Shown here one piece after another: positions 28,489-37,964 of a DNA stretch of 64,000 bases. A model generated the notes under the pieces. That model saw only the letters and a list, made by a program, of their open reading frames with translations. It searched no databases and was not told where the DNA came from. Source of the stretch: Cellulomonas chengniuliangii (GTDB lineage: Bacteria > Actinomycetota > Actinomycetes > Actinomycetales > Cellulomonadaceae); the NCBI RefSeq assembly GCF_024508335.1, contig NZ_CP101988.1, positions 3,100,001 to 3,164,000 of the forward strand, written 5' to 3'. The position numbers and the translations under genes were made by a program. Within the stretch, counting starts at the first letter, position 1; each line of letters opens with the position of its first letter.

Positions 28489-30027
28489 ATGCCCCACCCG
28501 CGCGCCCAGGTCGTGCTGCACCCCGACTTCCAGGTCGGGGAGATCGACCGCCGTCTGTTCGGATCCTTCGTCGAGCACCTCGGCAGGGCCGTCTACACCG
28601 GGATCTACGAGCCGGGCCATGCCACCGCCGACGAGCACGGCTTCCGTCGCGACGTCGCCGACCTCACCCGCGAGCTCGGGGTGAGCGTGGTCCGCTACCC
28701 CGGCGGCAACTTCGTCTCGAACTACGTCTGGGAGGACGGCGTCGGCCCCCGGTCCGAGCGCAAGCCGTTCATCGACCTGGCATGGCGCACCATCGAGCCC
28801 AACGACATCGGCACCGACGAGTTCCTGCAGTGGGCCGAGCGCGAGGGCATCGAGCCGATGATGGCCGTGAACCTCGGCACCCGGGGCGTCGCCGCGGCCG
28901 CAGCGCTCGTCGAGTACTGCAACGGCGAGGCGGGCAGCCGCTGGGCCGACCTGCGCATCGCGAACGGCCGTGTGAAGCCCTACGGCGTGCGGCTGTGGTG
29001 CCTCGGCAACGAGATGGACGGCCCGTGGCAGATCGGGCACAAGGATGCCGAGTCCTACGGGCGGCTCGCCGCCGAGGCCGGGAAGGCCATGAAGCTCGTG
29101 GACCCCAGCATCGAGCTGGTGGTGTGCGGGTCCTCGTCGATGCAGATGGACACCTTCGGCTCGTGGGAGCGCACCGTCCTGGAGCACACCTACGACATCG
29201 TCGACCACCTGTCGATGCACGCGTACTACGAGGAGCTCGACGGCGACCGCGCGAGCTTCCTGGGCTCCGGCACGGCGATGGACCGCTTCATCCGCCGGGT
29301 CGTGGCCTCCGCCGACGCGGTCGGGGCCGAGCGCCGCTCCGACAAGCAGATCACCATCTCGTTCGACGAGTGGAACGTCTGGTACCTCGCCAGCCGGTTC
29401 CCCGGCGAGAAGAACCTGCCGCTGCAGCGCGACGCTCCGCGCATCATCGAGGACGTCTACTCCGGGCTCGACGCCGTCGTCGTGGGCGACCTGCTGGTCA
29501 CGCTGCTCAACCACGCCGACCGGATCCCCGTCGCGTGCCTGGCGCAGCTCGTCAACGTCATCGCCCCGATCATGACCGAGCCCGGCGGGGCGTCCTGGCG
29601 CCAGCCGACCTTCCACCCGTTCGCCGAGACCGCCCGGCTGGCCCGCGGCGCGGCGCTCGACCTGCGCGTCACCGCCCCCACCACGAGCACCCGGCAGCAC
29701 GGCGACGTCCCGATCGTCACCGCCGCCGCCACGTGGGACCAGGGCGCGGACGGCGACGGCGACGTGGCCCTGTTCCTCGTGAACCGCTCCTCCGAGCCGG
29801 TCGAGGTGGACATCGCCCACCCCGGCCTCACCCTCGCGCTCACCGGAGGCGTCCAGCTCGTGGCCGACCACGAGCCGGCCGTGCCCGGACCCGAGCACGC
29901 CGCCCGCGTGATCGACCGGTGCCTGTCCTCCGTGGCCGCGCCCGACGCGGGCCAGGACGGCGCCCGCACCACGCTGACCCTCGCGCCGGAGTCCTGGACG
30001 GCCTACCACGGGACCGCCCGCCGCTGA
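28489..30027 (+). CDS. GH51 alpha-L-arabinofuranosidase
   Basis: 512 residues, the usual length, without a signal peptide and so intracellular. The acid/base Glu175 lies in WCLGNEMDGPWQIGH and the nucleophile Glu294 in ISFDEWNVWY, numbering that coincides with the well-studied Geobacillus GH51 enzyme. RLFGSFVEHLGRAVYTGIYE and VRYPGGNFVSNYVWEDGVGP are further family blocks. It releases arabinose from imported arabino-oligosaccharides. AGGAGA precedes the ATG. The gene is followed by a FadR-type regulator and lies divergent to a Gfo/Idh dehydrogenase, in a locus for hemicellulose sugars. Confidence 0.95.
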   Translation: MPHPRAQVVLHPDFQVGEIDRRLFGSFVEHLGRAVYTGIYEPGHATADEHGFRRDVADLTRELGVSVVRYPGGNFVSNYVWEDGVGPRSERKPFIDLAWRTIEPNDIGTDEFLQWAEREGIEPMMAVNLGTRGVAAAAALVEYCNGEAGSRWADLRIANGRVKPYGVRLWCLGNEMDGPWQIGHKDAESYGRLAAEAGKAMKLVDPSIELVVCGSSSMQMDTFGSWERTVLEHTYDIVDHLSMHAYYEELDGDRASFLGSGTAMDRFIRRVVASADAVGAERRSDKQITISFDEWNVWYLASRFPGEKNLPLQRDAPRIIEDVYSGLDAVVVGDLLVTLLNHADRIPVACLAQLVNVIAPIMTEPGGASWRQPTFHPFAETARLARGAALDLRVTAPTTSTRQHGDVPIVTAAATWDQGADGDGDVALFLVNRSSEPVEVDIAHPGLTLALTGGVQLVADHEPAVPGPEHAARVIDRCLSSVAAPDAGQDGARTTLTLAPESWTAYHGTARR

Positions 30028-30137
30028 CCACCGCCCCGGTGGACGTCGCCCGATCGGCGTCCACCGGGTGGTCCGGGCGGCGGATCGCGACGCCCATCGA
30101 CGGATGGCGGCTCCCCCGCTGCGGCACACTCGTGCCT

Positions 30138-30878
30138 ATGTCCCGTCCCATGTCCCGCACCGACGAGGTCGTCGACGGCGTCAAGCGCATGATCCTCGAC
30201 GGCCGGCTGCGGCCCGGCGACCGGCTCCCCGTCGAGAAGGAGCTGGCCGCGGAGCTCGGGGTGTCCCGCGGCTCCCTGCGGGAGGGCGTGCGCGCGCTGT
30301 CGATCCTCGGCGTGCTCGACACGCGGCAGGGCGACGGCACGTACGTCACGAGCCTGGACCCCGAGCGGCTCCTCGCGCCGATGGGCTTCGTGATCGACCT
30401 GCACGGCGAGAGCGACGCCGAGTCCTTCCACGCGGTCCGCCGGCTGCTGGAGACCGAGGCGGCGGCGCTCGCGGCCCGCTCGATCGACGAGAGCGGGCTC
30501 GCCGAGGCTCGCCGCCTGCTCGACACGGCCGCCGGCGCGCTGCACGAGGAGCCCTTGGACCACGAGCGCCTGCTCGAGACCGACATCGCCTTCCACCGCG
30601 CCATCGCCACAGCGGCGGGCAACCCGGTGCTCGCCGCGCTCGTGGAGACGCTCGCGAGCCGCACCGTGCGGGCCCGGCTGTGGCGCAGCCGCACGGACGA
30701 CGACGTGGTCCGCCGCACCCACAGCGAGCACGAGGCGATCCTCGACGCCCTCGCCGCGGGCGACCCCGACCGCGCGCGCCTGCGCATGGCCATGCACCTG
30801 ATCGGGGTGGAGGACTTCGTCCACTCCGCCGGGTCCACCGGGGCCGGGGGGACGGGGCACCCCTCGCAGGGCGGATGA
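30138..30878 (+). CDS. FadR-subfamily GntR transcriptional regulator
   Basis: 246 residues. A winged helix-turn-helix (residues about 8-72; PVEKELAAELGVSRGSLREG then RQGDGTYV) is followed by an FCD effector domain (about 85-230) with the conserved metal-site residues in ETDIAFHRAIATAAGNPVL and HSEHEAILDAL. FadR-type regulators sense carboxylates or sugar acids. It starts 110 bases after the arabinofuranosidase gene and ends 4 bases before the convergent GH95 stop; it may control either. A second ATG at 30150 is possible. Confidence 0.88.
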   Translation: MSRPMSRTDEVVDGVKRMILDGRLRPGDRLPVEKELAAELGVSRGSLREGVRALSILGVLDTRQGDGTYVTSLDPERLLAPMGFVIDLHGESDAESFHAVRRLLETEAAALAARSIDESGLAEARRLLDTAAGALHEEPLDHERLLETDIAFHRAIATAAGNPVLAALVETLASRTVRARLWRSRTDDDVVRRTHSEHEAILDALAAGDPDRARLRMAMHLIGVEDFVHSAGSTGAGGTGHPSQGG

Positions 30879-30882
30879 CGCG

Positions 30883-33348
30883 CTAGCCGGCCGGGACCGC
30901 CTCCCCGACCAGCGCCGCCGCCACGACAGCCGGGGCGCCCCGGCGCAGCTCGAGCCCCAGCCGCAGGCTCCCGCAGCGCAGCGCGACCGCGGCCACGTCC
31001 GCCGGGTCCTCCGCCTCCTCCAGGTCGGGCGCGTCCGCGTCGCGCGCGTCCCGCCGCTCGTCGAGGGTGAGGACCGCCTCGACGAGCTCGCCCTCAGCCC
31101 AGGACAGGTCGACCGTGATCCCGCCGCGCACCCGCAGGCCGCGGGCCGACCCGTCGCGCCACCCCGGAGGGAGGGCCGGCAGCAGGTGGACCTCGCGGAT
31201 CCCGTCGACCACCCGGTGCCCCTGCACGAGCAGCTCGACCACGCCGGCCGTGAACCCGAGGTTGCCGTCCACCTGGAACGGCGGGTGGGCGCTGAACAGG
31301 TTCCGGTACACCCCGGCCCCGTCGCCCGCCGGGGCCAGCAGCGCGTGCACGAGCGCCTCCGCGCCGACGCCGTCCTGCAGTCGGGCCCGCAGGGCGAGCC
31401 GCCAGGCGAGGGCCCAGCCGGTGGACCGGGGGCCCCGGGCGTCGAGGGTCGCCGCGGCGGCACGGGCCAGCTCGGGGGTGCTCTCCGGGTGCACCCACCC
31501 TCCGGGGTGCACGCCGATCAGGTGCGAGGTATGGCGGTGCTCGGGCTCCGCGTCGACGAGGTCCTGCGACCACTCGGCGAGGCGCCCGTCGGGGCCGACC
31601 CGCTCCGCCGGCAGCCGGTCCAGGGCGGCGACGACCTCGGCCCGCCACGCGTCCACGTCCACGGGCTCCTCGGTGTCCGGGTCCAGGTGGTCGACCCTGT
31701 CCTCCAGCACGCCCAGCGCCGCGAGGGTGCAGGCGAGCGTCCCGCGCACGAGCGCCAGGTCGGAGGTCGTGGAGGTCGACACCGCCGCCGGGGCGCCGTC
31801 CTCGGCCACGAAGTGGTTCTCCGGGCTCGTGGCGGGCGACGTGCCCAGGGACCCGTCCGGCTGCTCGACGAGCCAGTCCAGGCAGAACCGGGCGGCGCCG
31901 TGGAGCAGCGGCCAGGCCCGCTCGAGGGCGGCCGCGTCACCGGTGTACTCGTAGTGGTCCCACACGTGCTGGACGAGCCACGCGCCGCCCAGCGGCCACG
32001 CCGTCCAGGACGGGTCCCCGTCGCCCTCCCCCGCCGGCAGCGTGAACGCCCACGCGTCCGAGTTGTGGTGCGCGGCCCAGCCGCGGGCGCCGTACAGCTC
32101 GCGGGCGGTCGTGGTCCCCGAGGCCGCGACCCCCGGCAGCCAGGCCAGCAGCGGCTCGGCGCACTCCGCCAGGTTCGCGGGCCCCGCGGGCCAGTACGCC
32201 ATCTCCAGGTTGATGTTGGTGGTGTACGCGGAGCTCCACGCCGGGCGCACGTCCTGGTTCCAGATGCCCTGCAGGGTCAGGGGCATCGTCCCGGGCCGGG
32301 AGCCCGCGATCATCAGGTACCGCCCGTACTGGAACAGCAGCGCGGCGAGGGCGGGATCCCCACCCATGACGGCGTGCCGCGCGACACGGGAGTCGGTGGT
32401 CAACGCGTCATGACCCGAGTTCCCGCCCAGGTCGAGCTCCACCCGGTCGAACAGCGCCGCGTGGTCGGCGACATGCTCGGCGCGCAGCGCCCCGACAGGC
32501 CGCTCGGCCGCCGCCGCGACGGCGCCCCGGGCCCGACGGAGCAGCTGCCCGACGTCCCCGTGCGGCGGGCGCATCGCCCCGGCGTAGTCCGTGACCGAGG
32601 TGAGCAGCACCGTCACCTCCCGGGCGCCGTGGACGGTCAGGCCGTCGTCCCGCACCCGCAGCGTGCCGTCCGTGACGACCCGCATCACCACGGCGGCCGT
32701 GATCGCGACGCCCGGGCTGTCGTCGTAGACCACCGGCTCCGGGGCGTCCTCGTGCGGCGGGTGGACGTGCGAGGGCATGCGCACCGTCCCGGCCCACAGG
32801 TCCACGTCGCCAGGCGCCAGCTGCACCGGATGCGGGGAGGTGACGCGCACCAGCAGGTCGACGGGCACCTCTGAGGCACGGTGCACCACCAGCACGCCGG
32901 CGGGCGCGCTGACGAACGCCTCCTGCGTGGTGCGCTCGCCCTCCTCGCCGAACCGATGGCCCGCGACCGCCTCGCCCAGGTCGAGCCACCGCCGGTAGCC
33001 GGGCGGAACCTCGTCCTCCGGGCGGCCCGGCTGCTCCACGACCAGGTCCACGAGCGGCTGGTACGCCTGCGCATGACCGTGCTGCAGTCGCCGCACCAGC
33101 TCCTCGGCGCGACGCACGTCCCCCTCGGCGAGGGCGTCCCGCGCGGCCCGCACCACCTCCGGCCCCTCCCCGGGCGCCAGCAGCGGCCGACCGGAGGCGG
33201 TCGCCGGCGACCCGGACCAGCAGGTGTCGTCGTTCACCTGGAACCGGTCGCGGCGGACCCCGCCGAAGCACATGGCCCCGAGCCGCCCGTTGCCCAGCGG
33301 CAATGCGTCGGTCCACAGATCGGCGGGTCGGTCGTCGTGTATGCGCAC
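30883..33348 (-). CDS. GH95 family glycoside hydrolase (alpha-L-fucosidase type)
   Basis: 821 residues, intracellular (no signal peptide). Family blocks: ALPLGNGRLGAMCFGGVRRD and QVNDDTCWSGSP at the N-terminus; TTNINLEMAYWPAGPANL with the Asn pair that assists catalysis (about residue 378); SPATSPENHF with the general-acid Glu (about 511); PPFQVDGNLGFTAGVVELL with the catalytic Asp (about 693). GH95 enzymes hydrolyse alpha-1,2-L-fucosides, some alpha-L-galactosides, with inversion. The GTG start has AAGGGGGA upstream. In this plant-polysaccharide context, xyloglucan or pectin-derived fucose or L-galactose is a likely target; that is inference. Confidence 0.9.
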   Translation of the reverse strand: MRIHDDRPADLWTDALPLGNGRLGAMCFGGVRRDRFQVNDDTCWSGSPATASGRPLLAPGEGPEVVRAARDALAEGDVRRAEELVRRLQHGHAQAYQPLVDLVVEQPGRPEDEVPPGYRRWLDLGEAVAGHRFGEEGERTTQEAFVSAPAGVLVVHRASEVPVDLLVRVTSPHPVQLAPGDVDLWAGTVRMPSHVHPPHEDAPEPVVYDDSPGVAITAAVVMRVVTDGTLRVRDDGLTVHGAREVTVLLTSVTDYAGAMRPPHGDVGQLLRRARGAVAAAAERPVGALRAEHVADHAALFDRVELDLGGNSGHDALTTDSRVARHAVMGGDPALAALLFQYGRYLMIAGSRPGTMPLTLQGIWNQDVRPAWSSAYTTNINLEMAYWPAGPANLAECAEPLLAWLPGVAASGTTTARELYGARGWAAHHNSDAWAFTLPAGEGDGDPSWTAWPLGGAWLVQHVWDHYEYTGDAAALERAWPLLHGAARFCLDWLVEQPDGSLGTSPATSPENHFVAEDGAPAAVSTSTTSDLALVRGTLACTLAALGVLEDRVDHLDPDTEEPVDVDAWRAEVVAALDRLPAERVGPDGRLAEWSQDLVDAEPEHRHTSHLIGVHPGGWVHPESTPELARAAAATLDARGPRSTGWALAWRLALRARLQDGVGAEALVHALLAPAGDGAGVYRNLFSAHPPFQVDGNLGFTAGVVELLVQGHRVVDGIREVHLLPALPPGWRDGSARGLRVRGGITVDLSWAEGELVEAVLTLDERRDARDADAPDLEEAEDPADVAAVALRCGSLRLGLELRRGAPAVVAAALVGEAVPAG

Positions 33349-33522
33349 CCTGGTCCCCCTTCGCTCGGGCCGGCCAGACGGCCAGGTCCCCCACGTCGCG
33401 GACCGCCGTCGTGCACCTGACCGAAAGGTCCGATCCTGTCAGGAAGATCGGCCGCCGTCCTGCGGGAACGCGTCGGAGGCGCCATCTCCGCGGCGAGATC
33501 GGGCGGGGTGCGCCCAGACATG

Positions 33523-33559
33523 CCTCGACCCGGGACCGACGTGCGGTCCCGGGTCGAGG
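33523..33559 (-). terminator. Hairpin terminator of clpC
   Basis: Perfect 15-base arms CCTCGACCCGGGACC (33523-33537) and GGTCCCGGGTCGAGG (33545-33559) with a 7-base loop, placed 16 bases after the clpC stop. There is no T-run. Confidence 0.8.
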
Positions 33560-33575
33560 GGGTGGTGCTGGTGGC

Positions 33576-36158
33576 TCAGGCCTGCTTGGGCAGCGGGCCC
33601 GTCCCGGCGTCAGCCGAGCCGGTGGCCGGCGCGGCCGGCGGCAGGTCCGTGCCCGAGCCCGGCGTGCCGACGGCGCCCACGTGCGCGGGCTCCTTCGACA
33701 GCGAGTCGTTGGCGACGCCCTTGAACGTGAACTCGCCGAGGATGCCCTCGCCCTCCGCGTCCACGATCACCTTCTGGCCGGACTTGATCTCCCCGAACAG
33801 GATCTTCTCGGAGAGCTGGTCCTCGATGTCGCGCTGGATCGCGCGACGCAGCGGACGGGCGCCGAGCACCGGGTCGTAGCCCTTCTCCGAGAGGAGCTTC
33901 TTCGCGGCGTCGGTGATCTCGATCGACATGTCCTTGTCCCGCATGCGGGCGTCGAGCTTGGCGATCATCAGGTCGACGATCGCGAAGATCTCTGGCTGCG
34001 AGAGCTGCGGGAACACCACGACGTCGTCGACACGGTTCAGGAACTCCGGGCGGAAGTGCTGCTTCAGCTCGTCGTTGACCTTCGCCTTCATCCGGTCGTA
34101 GGACGTCGACAGGTCGCCGCCGGCCTGGAAGCCGGTCTGCAGGCCCTTGGCGATGTCCCGCGTGCCGAGGTTCGTGGTCATGATGATCACGGTGTTCTTG
34201 AAGTCGACCACCCGGCCCTGCGAGTCGGTCAGGCGACCGTCCTCGAGGATCTGCAGCAGCGAGTTGAAGATGTCGGCGTGGGCCTTCTCGACCTCGTCGA
34301 ACAGGACGACCGAGAACGGCTTGCGGCGCACCTTCTCGGTGAGCTGGCCGCCCTCGTCGTACCCGACGTAGCCGGGGGGCGAGCCGAACAGCCGCGAGAC
34401 GGTGTGCTTCTCCGAGAACTCCGACATGTCGAGCTGGATCAGCGCGTCCTCGTCCCCGAACAGGAACTCGGCGAGCGCCTTGGCCAGCTCCGTCTTCCCG
34501 ACGCCCGTGGGCCCCGCGAAGATGAACGACCCACCGGGGCGCTTCGGGTCCTTGAGGCCCGCACGCGTGCGGCGGATGGCCTGGGACAGCGCCTTGATGG
34601 CCGCCTCCTGGCCGACGACCCGCTTGTGCAGCTCGTCCTCCATCTTGAGCAGGCGGCTGGACTCGGCCTCGGTCAGCTTGAACACCGGGATGCCGGTCGC
34701 GATCGCCAGCACCTCGGCGATGAGCTCCTCGTCCACCTCGGCCACGGCATCGAGGTCGCCCGACTTCCAGGCCTTCTCCTTCTCGATGCGCTTGAGCCCG
34801 AGCTGCTTCTCGGCGTCGCGCAGGCGAGCGGCCTTCTCGAAGTCCTGCTCGTCGATCGCGGACTCCTTGTCGCGGCGCGTCTCGGCGATCTGCTCGTCGA
34901 GGTCGCGCAGCTCCGGCGGAGCCGTCATGCGGCGGATGCGCAGGCGCGCGCCCGCCTCGTCGACCAGGTCGATGGCCTTGTCGGGCAGGAACCGGTCGTT
35001 GACGTAGCGGTCCGCGAGCGTCGCGGCGGCCACCAGGGCCCCGTCCGTGATGGACACGCGGTGGTGCGCCTCGTAGCGGTCGCGCAGGCCCTTGAGGATC
35101 TCGATGGCGTGCTGCAGGTTCGGCTCGGAGACCTGGATCGGCTGGAAGCGGCGCTCCAGGGCCGGGTCCTTCTCGACGTACTTGCGGTACTCGTCGAGCG
35201 TGGTCGCGCCGATGGTCTGCAGCTCGCCGCGCGCCAGCATCGGCTTGAGGATGCTGGCCGCGTCGATCGCGCCCTCCGCGGCGCCCGCCCCGACGAGGGT
35301 GTGGATCTCGTCGATGAACAGGATGATGTCGCCGCGCGTGCGGATCTCCTTGAGGACCTTCTTCAGGCGCTCCTCGAAGTCACCGCGGTACCGGGAGCCG
35401 GCCACGAGCGCGCCGAGGTCCAGCGTGTAGAGCTGCTTGTCCTTGAGCGTCTCCGGCACGTCCCCGCGGACGATGTCCTGCGCGAGGCCCTCGACGACGG
35501 CCGTCTTGCCGACGCCGGGCTCGCCGATCAGCACCGGGTTGTTCTTGGTGCGGCGGGACAGCACCTGCATGACCCGCTCGATCTCCTTCTCGCGCCCGAT
35601 CACCGGGTCGAGCTTGCCGTCGCGCGCGGCCTGCGTGAGGTTCCGACCGAACTGGTCGAGCACCGCAGAGCCCGAGGGCTGGCCCTCGGCCGGGCCGCCC
35701 GAGGCGACCGGCTCCTTGCCCTGGTAGCCGGACAGCAGCTGGATGACCTGCTGGCGCACGCGGTTCAGGTCGGCGCCCAGCTTGTTGAGCACCTGGGCGG
35801 CGACGCCCTCGCCCTCGCGGATGAGGCCGAGCAGGATGTGCTCGGTGCCGATGTAGTTGTGGCCGAGCTGCAGCGCCTCGCGCAGGCTCAGCTCCAGGAC
35901 CTTCTTGGCCCGCGGCGTGAACGGGATGTGCCCGCTCGGCGCCTGCTGCCCCTCGCCGATGATCTCCTGGACCTGGGCGCGCACGGCGTCCAGCGAGATG
36001 CCGAGGGACTCCAGGGCCTTGGCCGCGACACCCTCACCCTCGTGGATCAGGCCCAGGAGGATGTGCTCGGTGCCGATGTAGTTGTGGTTGAGCATCCGCG
36101 CCTCTTCTTGGGCGAGGACGACCACGCGACGGGCTCGGTCCGTGAATCTCTCGAACAT
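33576..36158 (-). CDS. clpC: ClpC AAA+ protease chaperone
   Basis: 860 residues. The N-terminal Clp repeat domain ([20 protein letters not shown], then two [13 protein letters not shown] repeats), first AAA module with [19 protein letters not shown] (about 208), the UVR/M domain ([20 protein letters not shown], about 425) and second AAA module with [20 protein letters not shown] (about 547) are all intact. It unfolds substrates for the ClpP protease. The ATG at 36158 has GAGGAG about 6 bases upstream, better placed than the GTG two codons earlier. The C-terminal 40 residues are Pro/Gly-rich. A candidate ClgR box lies 113 bases upstream. Confidence 0.97.
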   Translation of the reverse strand: MFERFTDRARRVVVLAQEEARMLNHNYIGTEHILLGLIHEGEGVAAKALESLGISLDAVRAQVQEIIGEGQQAPSGHIPFTPRAKKVLELSLREALQLGHNYIGTEHILLGLIREGEGVAAQVLNKLGADLNRVRQQVIQLLSGYQGKEPVASGGPAEGQPSGSAVLDQFGRNLTQAARDGKLDPVIGREKEIERVMQVLSRRTKNNPVLIGEPGVGKTAVVEGLAQDIVRGDVPETLKDKQLYTLDLGALVAGSRYRGDFEERLKKVLKEIRTRGDIILFIDEIHTLVGAGAAEGAIDAASILKPMLARGELQTIGATTLDEYRKYVEKDPALERRFQPIQVSEPNLQHAIEILKGLRDRYEAHHRVSITDGALVAAATLADRYVNDRFLPDKAIDLVDEAGARLRIRRMTAPPELRDLDEQIAETRRDKESAIDEQDFEKAARLRDAEKQLGLKRIEKEKAWKSGDLDAVAEVDEELIAEVLAIATGIPVFKLTEAESSRLLKMEDELHKRVVGQEAAIKALSQAIRRTRAGLKDPKRPGGSFIFAGPTGVGKTELAKALAEFLFGDEDALIQLDMSEFSEKHTVSRLFGSPPGYVGYDEGGQLTEKVRRKPFSVVLFDEVEKAHADIFNSLLQILEDGRLTDSQGRVVDFKNTVIIMTTNLGTRDIAKGLQTGFQAGGDLSTSYDRMKAKVNDELKQHFRPEFLNRVDDVVVFPQLSQPEIFAIVDLMIAKLDARMRDKDMSIEITDAAKKLLSEKGYDPVLGARPLRRAIQRDIEDQLSEKILFGEIKSGQKVIVDAEGEGILGEFTFKGVANDSLSKEPAHVGAVGTPGSGTDLPPAAPATGSADAGTGPLPKQA

Positions 36159-36270
36159 GTGCACTCCTCACGAGCGACGTGCTTGGTCGGTTGCCCGGGC
36201 AGGGCCGCGGGCCCGACAAGGCGGCGTTGTTCGATGCTAACGGCGGCGCCCCGCCCAACCTGCCCGTGTT

Positions 36271-36281
36271 CGCCGCAGGCG
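36271..36281. promoter_or_regulatory. Candidate ClgR box upstream of clpC
   Basis: CGCCGCAGGCG matches the recalled ClgR consensus CGCYNANRGCG except at the central position, and is flanked by TT and TGA. It is 113 bases upstream of the clpC start, a reasonable place for this activator of actinobacterial clp genes. High-GC background makes chance matches likely. Confidence 0.25.
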
Positions 36282-36295
36282 TGACGCCGGCAGGG

Positions 36296-36763
36296 TCACC
36301 AGCCCCGCAGCTGGGGCGACTCCTCGAGGTAGGCCTCGTACAGGGCGCGCTCCTCGGGGGTGAAAGCCCGCGCCGCGTGGGTGGCCTGGTCGAGCTGGAC
36401 CATGCGGGAGCGGGCGCGCAGGTAGACCGTGGCGGAGTCGGCCGCGTCCACGATCTCGTAGGCGAAGTCGACCGACGAGCGGCCGATCCGGGACACCCAC
36501 ACCTCGACGGCGAACGGCGCGGGGCGGAACGTCAGCGGGGCGACGTAGTCGATCTCGTGCTTGACGACCACGAGCAGCGACGCTGTGAGCGCCCCGAGCT
36601 CGTCCACGCCCATGGAGGGGAACAGGGTGAACCGGGCGTCGTCGAGGTAGCGCAGGTAGGCGGCGTTGTTGACGTGCCCGAACAGGTCGACGTCCGACCA
36701 GCGCACCGGCATCTCGACGCGGCCCCGGTGCGTCCTGGTGGTCTGTGGCGCTGTCGTGTCCAT
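36296..36763 (-). CDS. Hotdog-fold acyl-CoA thioesterase (4HBT family)
   Basis: 155 residues, single hotdog domain. The active-site segment MPVRWSDVDLFGHVNNAAYL (about residues 18-37) carries the conserved Asp and the Gly-His-Val-Asn-Asn motif, followed by ARFTLFPSMGV and KHEIDYVAPLTFRPAPFAVE. It hydrolyses an acyl-CoA of unknown chain. It stands 55 bases downstream of the argJ-like gene on the same strand and could be the last gene read from the long urease operon, or have its own promoter. Confidence 0.85.
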   Translation of the reverse strand: MDTTAPQTTRTHRGRVEMPVRWSDVDLFGHVNNAAYLRYLDDARFTLFPSMGVDELGALTASLLVVVKHEIDYVAPLTFRPAPFAVEVWVSRIGRSSVDFAYEIVDAADSATVYLRARSRMVQLDQATHAARAFTPEERALYEAYLEESPQLRGW

Positions 36764-36818
36764 GGCGGCAACCCTACGACCGGCGGCTCGACGTCCGGGC
36801 GCAGGGCTGCCGCGCGGG

Positions 36819-37964
36819 TCAGGTGGTGTAGTCCGCGTTGATGCGGATGTACCCCTCGGTGAGGTCGCACCCGTACACGGTGAACGCCCCCTCGGCGATG
36901 CCGAGGTCGACCTCGATGACCACCTCGTCGTTCCTCAGGTACGCCTCGAGCTGCGACCGTGCCTCGGGCGTGGGGAGCCGGGGGTAGGTCTCGAGCCCGC
37001 CGAACGCGATGCGGACGGCCTCCTGGCGGATGTCCTCCTCGGTCGAGCACTTCCCGATGGCCATGGCGACCCGGCCCCAGTTCGGGTCGGCGCCGTGCAC
37101 CGCGGTCTTGACGAGCGGGGAGTTCACGATGGCCTTGCCGACCAGCTTGGCCTGGGCGTCGTCGCGCGCGCCCGTGACCCGCACCTCGATGAGCGTCGAG
37201 GCGCCTTCGCCGTCGGAGGCGATCATCCGCACCAGCTCGGTGCAGACCTCGAGCAGCGCGGCCTCGAGCTCGTCCAGGTCGACCGGCCCCGCGGCGCCGG
37301 AGGCGAGGATCGCGGCGGTGTCCGAGGTGGACGTGTCGGTGTCGACGCTCACCGCGTTGTACGTCCGGGCGACCACGGCGCGGAAGACCCGGTCCAGGTC
37401 CGCGGCGGGGACCTGCGCGTCGGTGTAGACGAAGGACAGCATGGTCGCCATGTCGGGCTCGATCATGCCCACGCCCTTGGCGACGCCGACGACGGTCGCG
37501 GCGCCCACCTGGCGGGAGGCGGCCTTGGGGTGCGTGTCCGTGGTCATGATGGCGCGGGACACCGCGTCGAGGTCCACCGGCGCCGCCGCGGGCAGGGCGG
37601 CCAGTCCGTCGCGCAGCGCGTCCATCGGGTACGGCACGCCGATGACGCCGGTCGAGGCGACGAGCACCTGCTCGGGCGCGCAGCCGGCGCGATCGGCGGC
37701 CCAGGACTGCAGCTCGCGGGCGTCGGCCAGGCCGGCGTCCCCGGTGGCGACGTTCGCGTTGCCGGACACCACGACCACCGCGCGCAACCCCGCGAGGTCG
37801 CCCGCGCGGCTGAGCGTCACGCTCGGGCCCGAGAACAGCGACCGGGTGAACACGGCGGCCGACGTGCTGGCGCCGGTGGCGTGCACCAGGCTGACGTCCG
37901 GCCGGCCGTCCTTGACGCCCGCGTTGCCGGTGACGCCGACGAACCCGGCGACGGTGGTGGTCAT
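36819..37964 (-). CDS. argJ: ArgJ/OAT2-like ornithine (glutamate) N-acetyltransferase
   Basis: 381 residues, N-terminal-nucleophile fold. Self-cleavage site EPDMATMLSF places the nucleophile at Thr174; the oxyanion segment is ASTGVIGVPYP (103-113), and the end reads AFTVYGCDLTEGYIRINADY. The enzyme would move the acetyl group from N-acetylornithine to glutamate. From memory it resembles the OAT2 protein of the clavulanate cluster more than ordinary ArgJ (FTRSLFSGPSVTLSR; DTDTSTSDTAAI). The ATG at 37962-37964 overlaps the ureD stop (ATGA), so it is the last coupled gene of the urease operon. No other arginine-biosynthesis gene is nearby, which is odd for a housekeeping ArgJ. Confidence 0.85.
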   Translation of the reverse strand: MTTTVAGFVGVTGNAGVKDGRPDVSLVHATGASTSAAVFTRSLFSGPSVTLSRAGDLAGLRAVVVVSGNANVATGDAGLADARELQSWAADRAGCAPEQVLVASTGVIGVPYPMDALRDGLAALPAAAPVDLDAVSRAIMTTDTHPKAASRQVGAATVVGVAKGVGMIEPDMATMLSFVYTDAQVPAADLDRVFRAVVARTYNAVSVDTDTSTSDTAAILASGAAGPVDLDELEAALLEVCTELVRMIASDGEGASTLIEVRVTGARDDAQAKLVGKAIVNSPLVKTAVHGADPNWGRVAMAIGKCSTEEDIRQEAVRIAFGGLETYPRLPTPEARSQLEAYLRNDEVVIEVDLGIAEGAFTVYGCDLTEGYIRINADYTT

